A DNA stretch of 64,000 nucleotides from positions 62,001 to 126,000 of the forward strand of contig CACMHR010000002.1 in assembly GCA_902613655.1 (NCBI GenBank). The letters run 5' to 3'. Position 1 is the first letter of the stretch; the number at the start of each line of letters is the position of its first letter. Of this stretch, positions 42,758 to 52,447 are shown piece after piece. The position numbers were made by a program, and so were the translations under genes. The notes beneath the pieces are model-generated. The model ran no database searches, was not told the origin of the DNA, and worked only from the letters and a program-made list of their open reading frames with translations. The stretch comes from Anoxypelagibacter sp902613655 (GTDB taxonomy: Bacteria; Pseudomonadota; Alphaproteobacteria; Pelagibacterales; Pelagibacteraceae).

Positions 42758-44323
42758 TTAAAATACTATAAACAGTCCTATTACAACACCTAAAATGCCT
42801 ATAACTATATTGTTTCTTAAATTTTTTAATTTCAACTCCTCAACCTCAAAATTTTTTCCCGAAAGGGAGTTTAAGTTTAACTTTCCCTCTGCAATCATTT
42901 GTAAAGTTGCACTCGCATTATCCATTACATTTGGCAGATCAGGAATTTTTTGTAAAATATCCTTAGATATCTCAATGGTTCTCTTAAAGGTTGATTTAGG
43001 ACCTTTTACACTTTGCATCCAATTTTCCAAAACTGGTCGAGATACTTCCCAAATATTTGTTTCAGGATTTATTTTTCTCGCAACTCCCTCAACTACAACC
43101 ATAGTTTTCTGAAGAAGAAGCAATTGTGTTTGTGTATGCATATTAAATTTTTCAGTTATTTCAAATAGCTGCCCTAGCAGGTTTGCACCCGAAATATCTT
43201 TAATTGATTGGCCAAAGATAGGTTCCCCAATTGATCGCAAAGCTTGTGTCAATTCATCCTTTGAAGTTTCAGTCGGAACTAATCCAGCCAGAAAGTGCAT
43301 TTCAGCAACTTTATTATAATCTCTATTTATAAATCCAAAAAGAATTTCAGCTAAATATTTTCTATTATTTTTGTCTAACCTTCCCATAATACCAAAATCA
43401 ACAGGGACAATATTTCCATCCTTATCAACAAAAAGGTTGCCTTGGTGCATATCAGCGTGAAAAAAACCATCCCTTACAGCTTGCTTTAAAAATAATTGAA
43501 TTAAATTTTCTGAAAGTCTTTTTAAATCAATATTTAAACTTTTTATTTTCAAAGTATCCCTTATAGAAATACCTTCGATTTTATCTAGTGTTAGTATTCT
43601 TTTAGACGTAAAGTTCCAATATATTTTTGGAACTTTTATGCCTTTGTCATTCAAAGTGTTTTCTCTCAGTTCACTTGCGGCCGCTGCTTCAAAACGGAGA
43701 TCCATTTCCATATTCGTAATCTGCTTTAAAAGAAATATCACCTCAACTAATCTCAATCTTTTTGTTTTCCTAAAAATATTTTCAATTAAAAATGCTAAAA
43801 AATTTAATGCATCTAATTCTTCATTAAATATTCTTTGAATATCAGGTCTTAAAATTTTAATAGCTAAATCTTTATCTGAACCATTGATATTAATTTCTGC
43901 AAAGTGCACTTGTGCAATAGAAGCAGCAGCTATTGGCTCACTTATATTTTTTATTTTTGAATAATATTTTTCACCTATTTCTCTTTTAATTATTTGTTTT
44001 GCTTCGGCTGTATTAAAAGCAGGCAATTTATCTTGTAACTTTTCTAAATTTTTTGCTATTTCATCTCCAATTATATCCGGTCTTGTCGCAAGGAATTGCC
44101 CCAATTTTATAAAAGTAGGACCCATACTTTCCAAAGAGTCACACAATTTTTCACCTGGTGATTTATTCAAATTTTGAATTTTTTTCTCTGAGCCGATTGA
44201 AAAAATAAATATAATAAACTTAAAAAAACCTGGGACAGGTTTAAATTTATCCAACGTTTCTACAGCTCCAGACACTGATAGCTTTCTCAATATTTTTAAT
44301 AGATTAAATATTTTTTTAAACAT
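42758..44323 (-). CDS. ubiB: UbiB family protein (ubiquinone biosynthesis, ABC1/ADCK-type)
   Basis: A 521-residue atypical kinase-like protein. The KxGQ motif is in TFIKLGQFLATRPD, the Ala-rich nucleotide loop in PIAAASIAQVHFA, and HADMHQGNLFVD and PVDFGIMGRL are the kinase-like catalytic and metal segments. Two hydrophobic helices at the C-terminus anchor it in the membrane. I chose the ATG at 44323, just after the ubiE stop (TAAAATG), instead of the ATG at 44353, which would overlap ubiE. It supports ubiquinone synthesis with UbiE. Confidence 0.94.
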   Translation of the reverse strand: MFKKIFNLLKILRKLSVSGAVETLDKFKPVPGFFKFIIFIFSIGSEKKIQNLNKSPGEKLCDSLESMGPTFIKLGQFLATRPDIIGDEIAKNLEKLQDKLPAFNTAEAKQIIKREIGEKYYSKIKNISEPIAAASIAQVHFAEININGSDKDLAIKILRPDIQRIFNEELDALNFLAFLIENIFRKTKRLRLVEVIFLLKQITNMEMDLRFEAAAASELRENTLNDKGIKVPKIYWNFTSKRILTLDKIEGISIRDTLKIKSLNIDLKRLSENLIQLFLKQAVRDGFFHADMHQGNLFVDKDGNIVPVDFGIMGRLDKNNRKYLAEILFGFINRDYNKVAEMHFLAGLVPTETSKDELTQALRSIGEPIFGQSIKDISGANLLGQLFEITEKFNMHTQTQLLLLQKTMVVVEGVARKINPETNIWEVSRPVLENWMQSVKGPKSTFKRTIEISKDILQKIPDLPNVMDNASATLQMIAEGKLNLNSLSGKNFEVEELKLKNLRNNIVIGILGVVIGLFIVF

Positions 44324-44324
44324 T

Positions 44325-45029
44325 TTAAATTTTCCAAGCCGAATGAATCGCAACTATTCCACCAGAAATATTTCTATACTCCACATTGCTAAAACCGCTG
44401 TCTTCTATAATTTTTTTAAAAGTATTTTGATCATAAAACTCATTGATAGTTTTGATTAAATAATCATAGGGCTCATCATCACCAACAATGTATTTTCCAA
44501 GGATTGGAATAATTTTAGAATATTTTTTATATAACTTATCAAGCATTTCATTTTCAACTTTGGAGAATTCTAGACAAATGAATCTTCCACCTCTTTTTAA
44601 AACTCTGTGGGCTTCTTTCATAGCCATTTTAGTATTGGAAAAATTTCTCACTCCAAAACTTACTGAATAAATATCAAATGTGTTATCTTTGAACGGTAAT
44701 TTTTCCGCATCTGATACATGCCAGCGAATATTATTTAAATCATCCAACTTTTTCTTACCTTTTTCTATCATAAATTTATTTGGATCAACGCAAGTTACAT
44801 TGCCTTGATTTTTTAGTCTCTTTAAAAATATTCTAGCTACATCGCCAGTACCACTTGCCATATCAATTAAGTGGTCATTTTTTCTTGGGTTCATCCACTC
44901 AATTAATCTTTGCTTCCATAATCGATGAATTCCTAGAGACATTAAATCATTCATAATGTCATATTTATTAAAAACACTATTAAAAACTTTTGTTGCTTTT
45001 TTAATTTTTGACTGGTTAATATTTGTCAT
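44325..45029 (-). CDS. ubiE: Ubiquinone/menaquinone C-methyltransferase
   Basis: A 234-residue class I SAM methyltransferase. VFNSVFNKYDIMNDLMSLGIHR and DHLIDMASGTGDVAR (motif I, SAM binding) are family signatures, with SVSFGVRNFSN and RVLKRGGRFICLEFSKV later. It methylates C2 of the demethoxybenzoquinol ring in ubiquinone synthesis. It is the first gene of the ubiE-ubiB-coaBC run and is divergent from mutM with 15 bp between starts, the usual alphaproteobacterial arrangement. Confidence 0.96.
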   Translation of the reverse strand: MTNINQSKIKKATKVFNSVFNKYDIMNDLMSLGIHRLWKQRLIEWMNPRKNDHLIDMASGTGDVARIFLKRLKNQGNVTCVDPNKFMIEKGKKKLDDLNNIRWHVSDAEKLPFKDNTFDIYSVSFGVRNFSNTKMAMKEAHRVLKRGGRFICLEFSKVENEMLDKLYKKYSKIIPILGKYIVGDDEPYDYLIKTINEFYDQNTFKKIIEDSGFSNVEYRNISGGIVAIHSAWKI

Positions 45030-45044
45030 TTTATAAATAGTTAT

Positions 45045-45920
45045 ATGCCAGAATTACCAGAAGTTGAAGTTGTTAGAAGATCTTTAAACGAATTCATCAC
45101 AGGCTCAAAAATCAACAAAGTAAGTATTTTTAATAAGAATTTAAGGTATAAAATCAGTAATAAATTCAAAAAATCTATTCAAGGTCAAAAGATAATATCC
45201 ATTTTTCGAAGAGGAAAATTCTTACTTATTCAACTTGAAAATAAAAATTTTATTCTAATTCATTTAGGTATGACAGGAAAAATCTTCATAAAAAGGAAAT
45301 TTGATAAGACCACTGTATTTACTGATTATTATTTTGAGAAAAAAATAATAAAAAAACACAATCATTTAGGACTTAAATTAAGCAACTCGGTCGACTTAAT
45401 TTATAATGATATAAGAAAATTTGGTTTTATAAAAATTTTGAATAACAAAATGTTAAAATTTGACAAGCATTTATCCAATTTAGGTCCCGAACCTTTAACC
45501 TCAGCGTTTGATTACGATTATTTGAAAGAAAAAAGTAAAAAAAGAAAAATTAATATTAAAAATTTTATAATGAATCAAAAATATATTAGTGGGTTAGGCA
45601 ACATTTATGCAAATGAAATACTATTTCTTAGCTCGATTAATCCAAAAAAAAAAGCTTACAAATTATCAGATAAAGAAATTCTTAAAATTGTTTGCTATAC
45701 TAAAAATATATTAAAGAAATCAATACAACTTGGGGGTTCATCAATAAAAGACTTTAGTAGTGTTTCGGGTAAAAAAGGATTGTTTCAAGAAAAGTTCAAG
45801 GTATATGACAGAGCAAATAAATCATGTTTAAAGCCTGAATGTGAGGGTTCAATAAAAAAAATATATATTAGCAATAGATCAACTTTTTATTGTCAAAAAT
45901 GCCAGAAAATTAAATATTGA
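45045..45920 (+). CDS. mutM: Formamidopyrimidine-DNA glycosylase
   Basis: A 291-residue bifunctional glycosylase/AP lyase that removes 8-oxoguanine. The N-terminal PELPEVE carries the catalytic Pro and Glu; RRGKFLL holds the conserved Lys; the H2TH region has YISGLGNIYANEILF; and the C-terminal zinc finger is C-x4-C (CLKPEC) with C-x2-C (CQKC). The length is normal. It is divergent from ubiE and precedes rpsT by 32 bp. Confidence 0.96.
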   Translation: MPELPEVEVVRRSLNEFITGSKINKVSIFNKNLRYKISNKFKKSIQGQKIISIFRRGKFLLIQLENKNFILIHLGMTGKIFIKRKFDKTTVFTDYYFEKKIIKKHNHLGLKLSNSVDLIYNDIRKFGFIKILNNKMLKFDKHLSNLGPEPLTSAFDYDYLKEKSKKRKINIKNFIMNQKYISGLGNIYANEILFLSSINPKKKAYKLSDKEILKIVCYTKNILKKSIQLGGSSIKDFSSVSGKKGLFQEKFKVYDRANKSCLKPECEGSIKKIYISNRSTFYCQKCQKIKY

Positions 45921-45952
45921 CCGGAATATTTTGAAGATATAGGTTCCGATGA

Positions 45953-46219
45953 ATGCCAAATATAAAATCTGCAATCCGTAAGGTAAAACGAATTAAAAAA
46001 CAATCTGAAGTTAATAAATTCAGAAAAAATAGATACAAACAGGCGGTAAAAAAAATACAAAAGTTAATAGAAAAGAAAGATTTAAAAGAAATTAACAAGT
46101 ATTTTCCAACTTTCCAGTCTGAGTTGATGAAAGTTGCAAAATCAGGCGTTATTAAGAAAAAAAATCTGTCAAGGAAGATTTCCAAAATTACCAAAAAAAT
46201 AAAAAAAATCACTAAATAG
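45953..46219 (+). CDS. rpsT: 30S ribosomal protein S20
   Basis: An 88-residue, very basic helical protein starting MPNIKSAIRKVKRIKKQSE, the conserved S20 start, with a long Lys-rich helix bundle that binds 16S rRNA. Placement between mutM and dnaA is standard in alphaproteobacteria. An AT-only palindrome follows 47 bp after the stop. Confidence 0.95.
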   Translation: MPNIKSAIRKVKRIKKQSEVNKFRKNRYKQAVKKIQKLIEKKDLKEINKYFPTFQSELMKVAKSGVIKKKNLSRKISKITKKIKKITK

Positions 46220-46266
46220 TTGAATTAAACTTATCCGATAATTCTTAACAATTTGAAGTTGATAAA

Positions 46267-46286
46267 AAAAAAAATTAATTTTTTTT
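46267..46286. other. AT-only 20-bp palindrome in the rpsT-dnaA gap
   Basis: The 231-bp gap 46220-46450 is the longest gene-free stretch in the window. It contains A8-TTAA-T8 as a perfect 20-bp palindrome, which could be a weak rpsT terminator or an easily melted site. A 9-mer TCTCACAAC (46338-46346) recurs at 49007-49015 before gyrB. No clear DnaA box (TTATNCACA) is visible. Confidence 0.45.
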
Positions 46287-46450
46287 ATTACTACATTTAG
46301 GGAAATTGTATTTGAGGTTGAAATATTTTTTATTTTCTCTCACAACGTTTATTCTACAACCGGTATCGATTTAATTTTTATATTCTCGAAAAAAAAATTG
46401 AATTTGAAAAAAATAAGTTATAAAAAATATTTTAATTTTTAATTTTTCTC

Positions 46451-47839
46451 ATGGACAAAATTTCACTACAAAAAAATCAACTACCGGTTAACGAAGAAAA
46501 AACATTAAACTGGGACTTAGTTCAACAATCTTTTGATAAGTCATTTGGAAATGAAATATTTACAAGCTGGCTTAAACATATTTCACTTTTAAAAGAATAT
46601 AATGACCATGTGATTTTAGGGGTTAAAACTAGATTTTTTAGAGACTGGATCACATCAAGATACGCAGATAAAATCTTAAGTGAATTAAAAAAACATAAAA
46701 TAAGTATAAACAGAATTGAGTTCAAAATAGAACCTGAATCTCAAAATAGTAAATCAACATTTAATAGCTCAGTAATAAACAAAATATCTGAAATAAAGAA
46801 TTCAGCCTTAAATTACAACAGACTGAATCCCGCACTGAATTTCGAAAATTTTGTAGTCGGAAAAAGTAATAATTTAAGTTTTCTCTCTGCAAAAAAAATA
46901 TGCTCTCAATTATCAAGATATAATCCTTTGTTTATTTATGGTGGTGTAGGGTTGGGAAAAACACATCTTCTTAACTCAATTGGGTTAGAGCTAAGCCAAA
47001 AAAATAAGGTAATGTTTATTTCTGCTGAGCGATTTATGTATCAGTTTATTAAATCAATTAAAAAAAATGAGATGGTAAATTTTAAAGATTTTTTTAGGAA
47101 AGCTAACGTTTTTATTATTGATGATATTCAATTTATAAGAGGAAAGGAGGGCTTGCAGGAAGAATTTTTTCATACCTTTAATACCCTTTTTGATCAAAGT
47201 GCACAAATAGTAATTTCTTCAGATAGAGCCCCAAATAAACTTGATAGAGTTCAGGATAGAATTAAATCCAGGTTATCCGGAGGATTAGTTGTTGATATAG
47301 GTACACCCGATTATGATTTAAAACTAAACATTCTAAAAAAGAAGATTATAGATTATCAAAATTCATTTAGAGAAAATCCTGATTTGAGCGATGAGGTTAT
47401 TAGTTATATCGCAATAAATAGCAACTCTAACATAAGAGAACTTATAGGAATATTTAATAGAGTAGTTGCATTTGGCAAAATGAGTAAAAAAGCCCTTAAT
47501 ATTAATGACTGCAAAATTATTTTAAAAGATGTTTATAATGCAAATAAAGTAATTAGCATTGATAAAATACAAAACGTAACTTCAAATTTTTTTAGTATAA
47601 GTTTAGCAGATATGCTATCACCAAGACGTTCAAGACCTTTGGCAAGACCAAGACAGGTAGCAATGTATATGGCCAAGAAATTAACAACAAGATCGCTACC
47701 TGAAATAGGCAGAAAATTTGCGAATAGAGATCACACTACTGTTATTCATGCAGTAAAAACCATTGAAAAATTAAGTGAGAATAATGATGAAATGAGAAAG
47801 AATATTGAAGAATTAAAATCATTAATCTTAAGCGATTAA
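46451..47839 (+). CDS. dnaA: Chromosomal replication initiator protein DnaA
   Basis: A 462-residue AAA+ protein. Domain I (1-90) has the FGNEIFTSWLKHI helix; domain III starts FENFVVGKSNNLSF and has Walker A GGVGLGKTHLLNS (about 156-168), Walker B VFIIDDIQF and the RFMYQF helix region. Domain IV ends with the DnaA-box helix GRKFANRDHTTVIHAVKTIE. It opens the origin and controls its own use. It begins the dnaA-dnaN-gyrB group. Confidence 0.97.
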   Translation: MDKISLQKNQLPVNEEKTLNWDLVQQSFDKSFGNEIFTSWLKHISLLKEYNDHVILGVKTRFFRDWITSRYADKILSELKKHKISINRIEFKIEPESQNSKSTFNSSVINKISEIKNSALNYNRLNPALNFENFVVGKSNNLSFLSAKKICSQLSRYNPLFIYGGVGLGKTHLLNSIGLELSQKNKVMFISAERFMYQFIKSIKKNEMVNFKDFFRKANVFIIDDIQFIRGKEGLQEEFFHTFNTLFDQSAQIVISSDRAPNKLDRVQDRIKSRLSGGLVVDIGTPDYDLKLNILKKKIIDYQNSFRENPDLSDEVISYIAINSNSNIRELIGIFNRVVAFGKMSKKALNINDCKIILKDVYNANKVISIDKIQNVTSNFFSISLADMLSPRRSRPLARPRQVAMYMAKKLTTRSLPEIGRKFANRDHTTVIHAVKTIEKLSENNDEMRKNIEELKSLILSD

Positions 47840-47840
47840 T

Positions 47841-48956
47841 ATGCAATTTCAAATAAAGCGTGACACACTATTAAAGTCTTTATCGGTGGCACACAATATA
47901 ATTGAAAGAAAAAACACAATACCAATTCTAGCAAATGTTTTATTAGAGATAAAAAATAATATATTAAACATTGTTGCAACTGACCTAGATATAGTTTTTC
48001 ACGATCAAATTTCAGACTTAAAAATTGATAGTGAAGGCAGCACTACGACCTCGGCAACTGTTTTATATGATTTATTGAGAAAATTACCTACAAACTTAGA
48101 TGTTACTTTTGTGTTAGAAACTAAAAATAAAATCAAAATTACAGCAAAAAACTCTAAATTTAATCTTCTGTGTTTACCTATTGATGATTTTCCAAATTTT
48201 TCGAACGACTTCAAAAACGAACCTTTAAATTTAGATGGTCAAAAGTTTTTGACTTTGCTTAATAAGACAAAAATTGCAATGTCAAACGACGATACAAGAC
48301 ATTATTTAAATGGAATTTTTATACACCCAACAGCTTCGAATAAAACTTCGTATTTGACAGGCGTAGCTACTGATACCCACAGACTATCTTCAAGCAGCAT
48401 TCCTGTTCAAGACATCAAAAATTTAAAATCATTCATTTTACCAAAAAAAACTGTATTTCAGTTATCAAATTTATTACAAGAAAATAATCAAAATGTTTCG
48501 ATGTTTGTTGGTGAAGGTAAAGTACAATTTAAAATGGGAAATTCATCAATTGTCTCTAAAGTTATTGATGGAAAGTTTCCAGATTATGAAAAAGTTGTTC
48601 CTAAAAATAATAAAAAAATTTTAAAGGTCAATGTAAAAGATTTTATTAATTCTCTTGAAAGGGTGGTAACAGTTTCTATTGATAGAAAAGAGGGAGTAAA
48701 AGTTACTTTTGAAAAAGATCATATTCAATTATTTGTTGCAAGCTCATCATCAGGCGATGGAAAAGAAACTTTAAAGGCTGAATTTAATTCAGAAAGTTTA
48801 ACAGTAAGCTTTAATGCCAGATATCTCTTAGATATTGCTTCAGAAATAGGCGATCAAAATTTAATGATGAATCTTAACGATGCCGTGTCCCCTGTTTTAA
48901 TTCAGGATAAATCAGACAATCACAGTTATTATGTTATAATGCCGATGAAAATATAA
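47841..48956 (+). CDS. dnaN: DNA polymerase III sliding clamp (beta subunit)
   Basis: A 371-residue clamp with three repeated domains; MQFQIKRDTLLKSLSVAHNII begins domain 1 (the first 20 residues are characteristic), GVATDTHRLS lies in domain 2 and YYVIMPMKI is the conserved C-terminal end (PMR/K-L/I). It is one base after dnaA. The recF gene that usually follows is not present; 132 bp lead to gyrB. Confidence 0.96.
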   Translation: MQFQIKRDTLLKSLSVAHNIIERKNTIPILANVLLEIKNNILNIVATDLDIVFHDQISDLKIDSEGSTTTSATVLYDLLRKLPTNLDVTFVLETKNKIKITAKNSKFNLLCLPIDDFPNFSNDFKNEPLNLDGQKFLTLLNKTKIAMSNDDTRHYLNGIFIHPTASNKTSYLTGVATDTHRLSSSSIPVQDIKNLKSFILPKKTVFQLSNLLQENNQNVSMFVGEGKVQFKMGNSSIVSKVIDGKFPDYEKVVPKNNKKILKVNVKDFINSLERVVTVSIDRKEGVKVTFEKDHIQLFVASSSSGDGKETLKAEFNSESLTVSFNARYLLDIASEIGDQNLMMNLNDAVSPVLIQDKSDNHSYYVIMPMKI

Positions 48957-49067
48957 GAATTTCTAAATTTCAAGTAATAAATATTATTTGTCTTCTATTA
49001 TCCTTATCTCACAACAGTTTTTCACTATTAGTTTAAAACGTGATTTTATCTCCCAAGAAAAAAATGA

Positions 49068-49073
49068 TATAAT
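49068..49073 (+). promoter_or_regulatory. Possible gyrB promoter -10 element
   Basis: A perfect TATAAT lies 15 bases before the gyrB ATG, with a weak -35 candidate TTTATC at 49045-49050 (17-base spacer). The 132-bp gap after dnaN supports a separate promoter. AT-rich context makes chance matches common. Confidence 0.35.
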
Positions 49074-49088
49074 AATTTTTTCAAAAAA

Positions 49089-51155
49089 ATGATAAATCCT
49101 CAAAAAAACCCTCCAAATAAAGAATATAAAGCAGATTCTATTAAAGTATTAAAAGGTTTAGACGCTGTAAGGAAAAGACCGGGAATGTATATTGGAGATA
49201 CAGACGATGGATCTGGATTACATCACATGGTTTTTGAGGTCGTAGATAATTCAATAGATGAAGCTATAGTAGGTTTCTGTAAAAATATTACAGTAACATT
49301 ACATAAAAACCGATCTGTAACAGTCGAAGATGATGGAAGAGGAATTCCTACTGATTTACACAAAGGAGAAAAAAAGTCTGCTGCAGAGGTTATAATGACT
49401 CAATTGCATGCAGGGGGAAAATTTGACCAAAATTCATACAAAGTATCAGGAGGATTACATGGTGTTGGAGTTTCAGTAGTAAATGCCCTCTCTGTAAAAC
49501 TCGAATTAACAATATTTAGAGATGGAAAAGAGTATTTTATTTCCTTTGAAAATGGAAAGACCGTAAGTCCAATTAAATTTTTGAAAAAAACGAAAAAATC
49601 AGGAACTAAAATTAATTTTTTACCTTCCGAAGATGTTTTTTCATCTACAAAATTTAGTTCCTCAATTTTACAAAAAAAAATGAGAGAGTTAGCATTTTTA
49701 AATAGTGGTTTAACAATAAAACTTATTGACGAAACATTAGCAAAACCAAAGATTTTTGAGAATAAATATGATGGAGGTGTATCTGCATTCGTCCAATTTA
49801 ATGATCAAAAAAAATCATTATTAATTAACAAAAACGAAAAAGCTACTTTTAAAAAACCTATATTTCTTAAAGGTGAAAAAAATAATGTAGTTGTGGAATG
49901 CTCATTTCAGTGGAACGCTGGCTTTTCGGAAGATGTAATGGCTTTTACAAATAATATTCATCAAAAAGATGGAGGAACACACCTTTTGGGTTTCAGAAGT
50001 GCATTAACAAGGATAATAAACAAATATGCATCAGAAAAAAATCTTACGAAAAAAAACAAAGTTGTTATAGGCGGAGAAGATATCAAAGAGGGTTTAACAT
50101 CGATTTTATCAATTAAAATGCCTGACCCAAAATTTTCATCACAAACTAAAGATAAACTAGTTTCGTCAGAAATTAGAAATATTGTAGAAACCATTGTGAG
50201 CGAAAAAGTAACAATCTGGTTTGATCAAAATCCTTCTGTAGTAAAAGTAATTTTAGATAAAGTATTACAAGCTGCAATAGCCAGGGATCTTGCCAGAAAA
50301 GCAAGGGATAGTGTGAGAAGGAAGGGTTCACTAGAGCTTTCAGGTCTTCCTGGAAAGTTGGCTGATTGCCAAATTTCAAGTATGGAAGGTACAGAGCTAT
50401 TTATAGTAGAGGGAGATTCAGCAGGAGGTTCAGCCAAGCAAGGAAGAAAAAGAGAATTTCAAGCTGTTTTACCTTTAAGAGGAAAAATATTAAATACTTA
50501 TGTTAATGAAAATAAAAAACGGAATGGAGCAAATGGAAGCCATGAAAATAAAACTCTTTCTAAAATGATGTCCTCAAATGAAATCGTTACACTTATAAAT
50601 GCTTTAGGTACAGGATCTACAAACTTTAATATAGAGGATTTGAGATATGAAAAAATAATAATCATGACTGATGCAGATGTTGATGGTTCACATATAAGAA
50701 CTTTGCTTCTAACTTTTTTTAATAATAAGCCGTTTTACGAGTTAATTGAAAAAGGTCATTTATATCTTGCTCAACCTCCGTTGTTTAAGATTACAAAAGG
50801 AACAAAAACCTCTTACATAAAGAACGAAAAAGATTTAGAAAAATATATTCTTAGATCTTTAGATAACGCGAAAAAGCTCAGTAAAAAAGAATTAGACAAG
50901 GTTATCGCAGAAGAAAGGCAAAAATTAAATATACAAAGATTTAAAGGTTTAGGCGAAATGAACCCAGAAGAACTTTGGCAAACCACTTTAAATCCTGAAA
51001 ATAGAATTTTACTTAAAGTTGAATATTCTAAGGGAACGAAAGAAAAGTCAAAAGAAGACCAAAATATTATAAAAATATTAATGGGAGATGAAGTCGCTCC
51101 GCGAAAAGATTTTATTACCGAAAAAGCCCTAGAGGTTGAAAACTTAGATATCTAA
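49089..51155 (+). CDS. gyrB: DNA gyrase subunit B
   Basis: A 688-residue type IIA topoisomerase subunit. The GHKL ATPase has VFEVVDNSIDEA, VEDDGRGIPTDLH and SGGLHGVGVSVVNALS; the TOPRIM domain has VEGDSAGGSAKQG (about 440) and MTDADVDGSHIRTL (about 526); the end has IQRFKGLGEMNPEELW. It lacks the roughly 165-residue insert of E. coli GyrB, so it is of the compact type. ParE is the alternative, but the dnaA-dnaN context favours gyrB. Confidence 0.93.
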   Translation: MINPQKNPPNKEYKADSIKVLKGLDAVRKRPGMYIGDTDDGSGLHHMVFEVVDNSIDEAIVGFCKNITVTLHKNRSVTVEDDGRGIPTDLHKGEKKSAAEVIMTQLHAGGKFDQNSYKVSGGLHGVGVSVVNALSVKLELTIFRDGKEYFISFENGKTVSPIKFLKKTKKSGTKINFLPSEDVFSSTKFSSSILQKKMRELAFLNSGLTIKLIDETLAKPKIFENKYDGGVSAFVQFNDQKKSLLINKNEKATFKKPIFLKGEKNNVVVECSFQWNAGFSEDVMAFTNNIHQKDGGTHLLGFRSALTRIINKYASEKNLTKKNKVVIGGEDIKEGLTSILSIKMPDPKFSSQTKDKLVSSEIRNIVETIVSEKVTIWFDQNPSVVKVILDKVLQAAIARDLARKARDSVRRKGSLELSGLPGKLADCQISSMEGTELFIVEGDSAGGSAKQGRKREFQAVLPLRGKILNTYVNENKKRNGANGSHENKTLSKMMSSNEIVTLINALGTGSTNFNIEDLRYEKIIIMTDADVDGSHIRTLLLTFFNNKPFYELIEKGHLYLAQPPLFKITKGTKTSYIKNEKDLEKYILRSLDNAKKLSKKELDKVIAEERQKLNIQRFKGLGEMNPEELWQTTLNPENRILLKVEYSKGTKEKSKEDQNIIKILMGDEVAPRKDFITEKALEVENLDI

Positions 51156-51160
51156 TTAAC

Positions 51161-52447
51161 ATGAAACTTTCCAATTTCCTCAAATATGACGAGGATTTGA
51201 CGCTTCAAAAAAAAACTGTTGTTGTCCTAAGATGGATAGCTTTAATTGGTCAGCTTATAACCGTTTATGTAGTTCATTTCCTCTTAGAACTAAATCTTCC
51301 AATAATTTTATGTTCAATAACTATTTTTTGCGGAGGACTGACAAATATTTTTATACAATTTACATTTAAAAAAAACCAATTAAGTAATATCGAGTCAACA
51401 ATACTTCTTTTTTATGATGTAATACAATTAGCTGTTTTGATTTATCTAACTGGTGGAGTAACAAACCCTTTTGTTATATTTTTAGTTGTTCCTGCGATAG
51501 TTTCATCAACATTGCTAAATTTGACAAGCACTTTCTTTTTATCATTTATCACAATTATTGCTTTAGTTCTTTTAACATTTAATTATTTTCCATTACCAAG
51601 TGAGGGGAATATACACTTTCATGTTCCTGATTATTACTTATATTCCATACCAACATCACTCATAATTATTCTAATTTTTCTAAATTATTTTGGATTTCGT
51701 TTTGGTCATGAGGCACGAAAAAGAAGTGAAGCATTAAATAGACTTGAAAGTGTGCTAGCAAAGGAGCAAGAATTAGATTCAATCGGGCACCAAGCAGCCG
51801 CAGCAGCCCATTCTTTGGGAACACCGCTCTCAACTATTACTGTAATTGCAAAAGAATTAAAAAAAGAGATAAAAAATAACCCCAAATATTCTGAAGATGT
51901 TGACACGATTCTATCGGAAGTAAAAAGATGTGGAGATATATTAAAAAAACTTTCTAGAAGAGAAATAGTAGATGATATCTATGTTTCAAATGTTGCACTT
52001 GAAGATTTACTATTTGAAATTAAAAATTCTTTTGAAGAAATTTCTGAAAAAAAAATTCAACTATATTTTGAAAAGAAAAATCAAAAAACACCAATTAAAA
52101 GATCGCCCGAACTTACTTATGGTATCCGTAATTTTGTTGGGAATGCAGTTAAATTTTCTAAAAATAATGTTTTCATAAATTTAATTAATAATAAAGACGA
52201 AATAAAAATCAAAATAACTGATGATGGTCCAGGATTTCCAAATGATATATTTCAACTAATTGGCGAACCGTATATTGCTTCAAAAACAAAAAAATTTAAA
52301 AATAAATCAGGACTGGGCCTTGGAACTTTTATAGGAAAAACACTTCTTGAAAGAAAAAAAGCTATTATAGAATTTTCAAATTTAGAAAAGGGTGGTGCGT
52401 CAGTTGAGATTTCTTGGAAGTATTCCGATTTGGTATGGACTAAGTAG
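51161..52447 (+). CDS. regB: RegB/PrrB/ActS-type redox sensor histidine kinase
   Basis: A 428-residue membrane kinase with six N-terminal hydrophobic segments (about 25-180). The ubiquinone-binding heptapeptide GGVTNPF (98-104) is intact. The H-box is HQAAAAAHSLGTPLST with phospho-His 217, and a redox Cys (257, KRCGDI) lies in the position of the RegB regulatory cysteine. The ATPase has a DDGPGFP G1 box. It senses quinone redox state and phosphorylates RegA, encoded 4.3 kb downstream. It starts 5 bp after gyrB and overlaps aguA by 8 bp at the 3' end. Confidence 0.92.
   Translation: MKLSNFLKYDEDLTLQKKTVVVLRWIALIGQLITVYVVHFLLELNLPIILCSITIFCGGLTNIFIQFTFKKNQLSNIESTILLFYDVIQLAVLIYLTGGVTNPFVIFLVVPAIVSSTLLNLTSTFFLSFITIIALVLLTFNYFPLPSEGNIHFHVPDYYLYSIPTSLIIILIFLNYFGFRFGHEARKRSEALNRLESVLAKEQELDSIGHQAAAAAHSLGTPLSTITVIAKELKKEIKNNPKYSEDVDTILSEVKRCGDILKKLSRREIVDDIYVSNVALEDLLFEIKNSFEEISEKKIQLYFEKKNQKTPIKRSPELTYGIRNFVGNAVKFSKNNVFINLINNKDEIKIKITDDGPGFPNDIFQLIGEPYIASKTKKFKNKSGLGLGTFIGKTLLERKKAIIEFSNLEKGGASVEISWKYSDLVWTK

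Noticed and set aside
46220..46450. Chromosome origin next to dnaA
   Set aside because: No cluster of TTATNCACA boxes could be found, and alphaproteobacterial origins are often not beside dnaA. Only an AT-rich palindrome is present.
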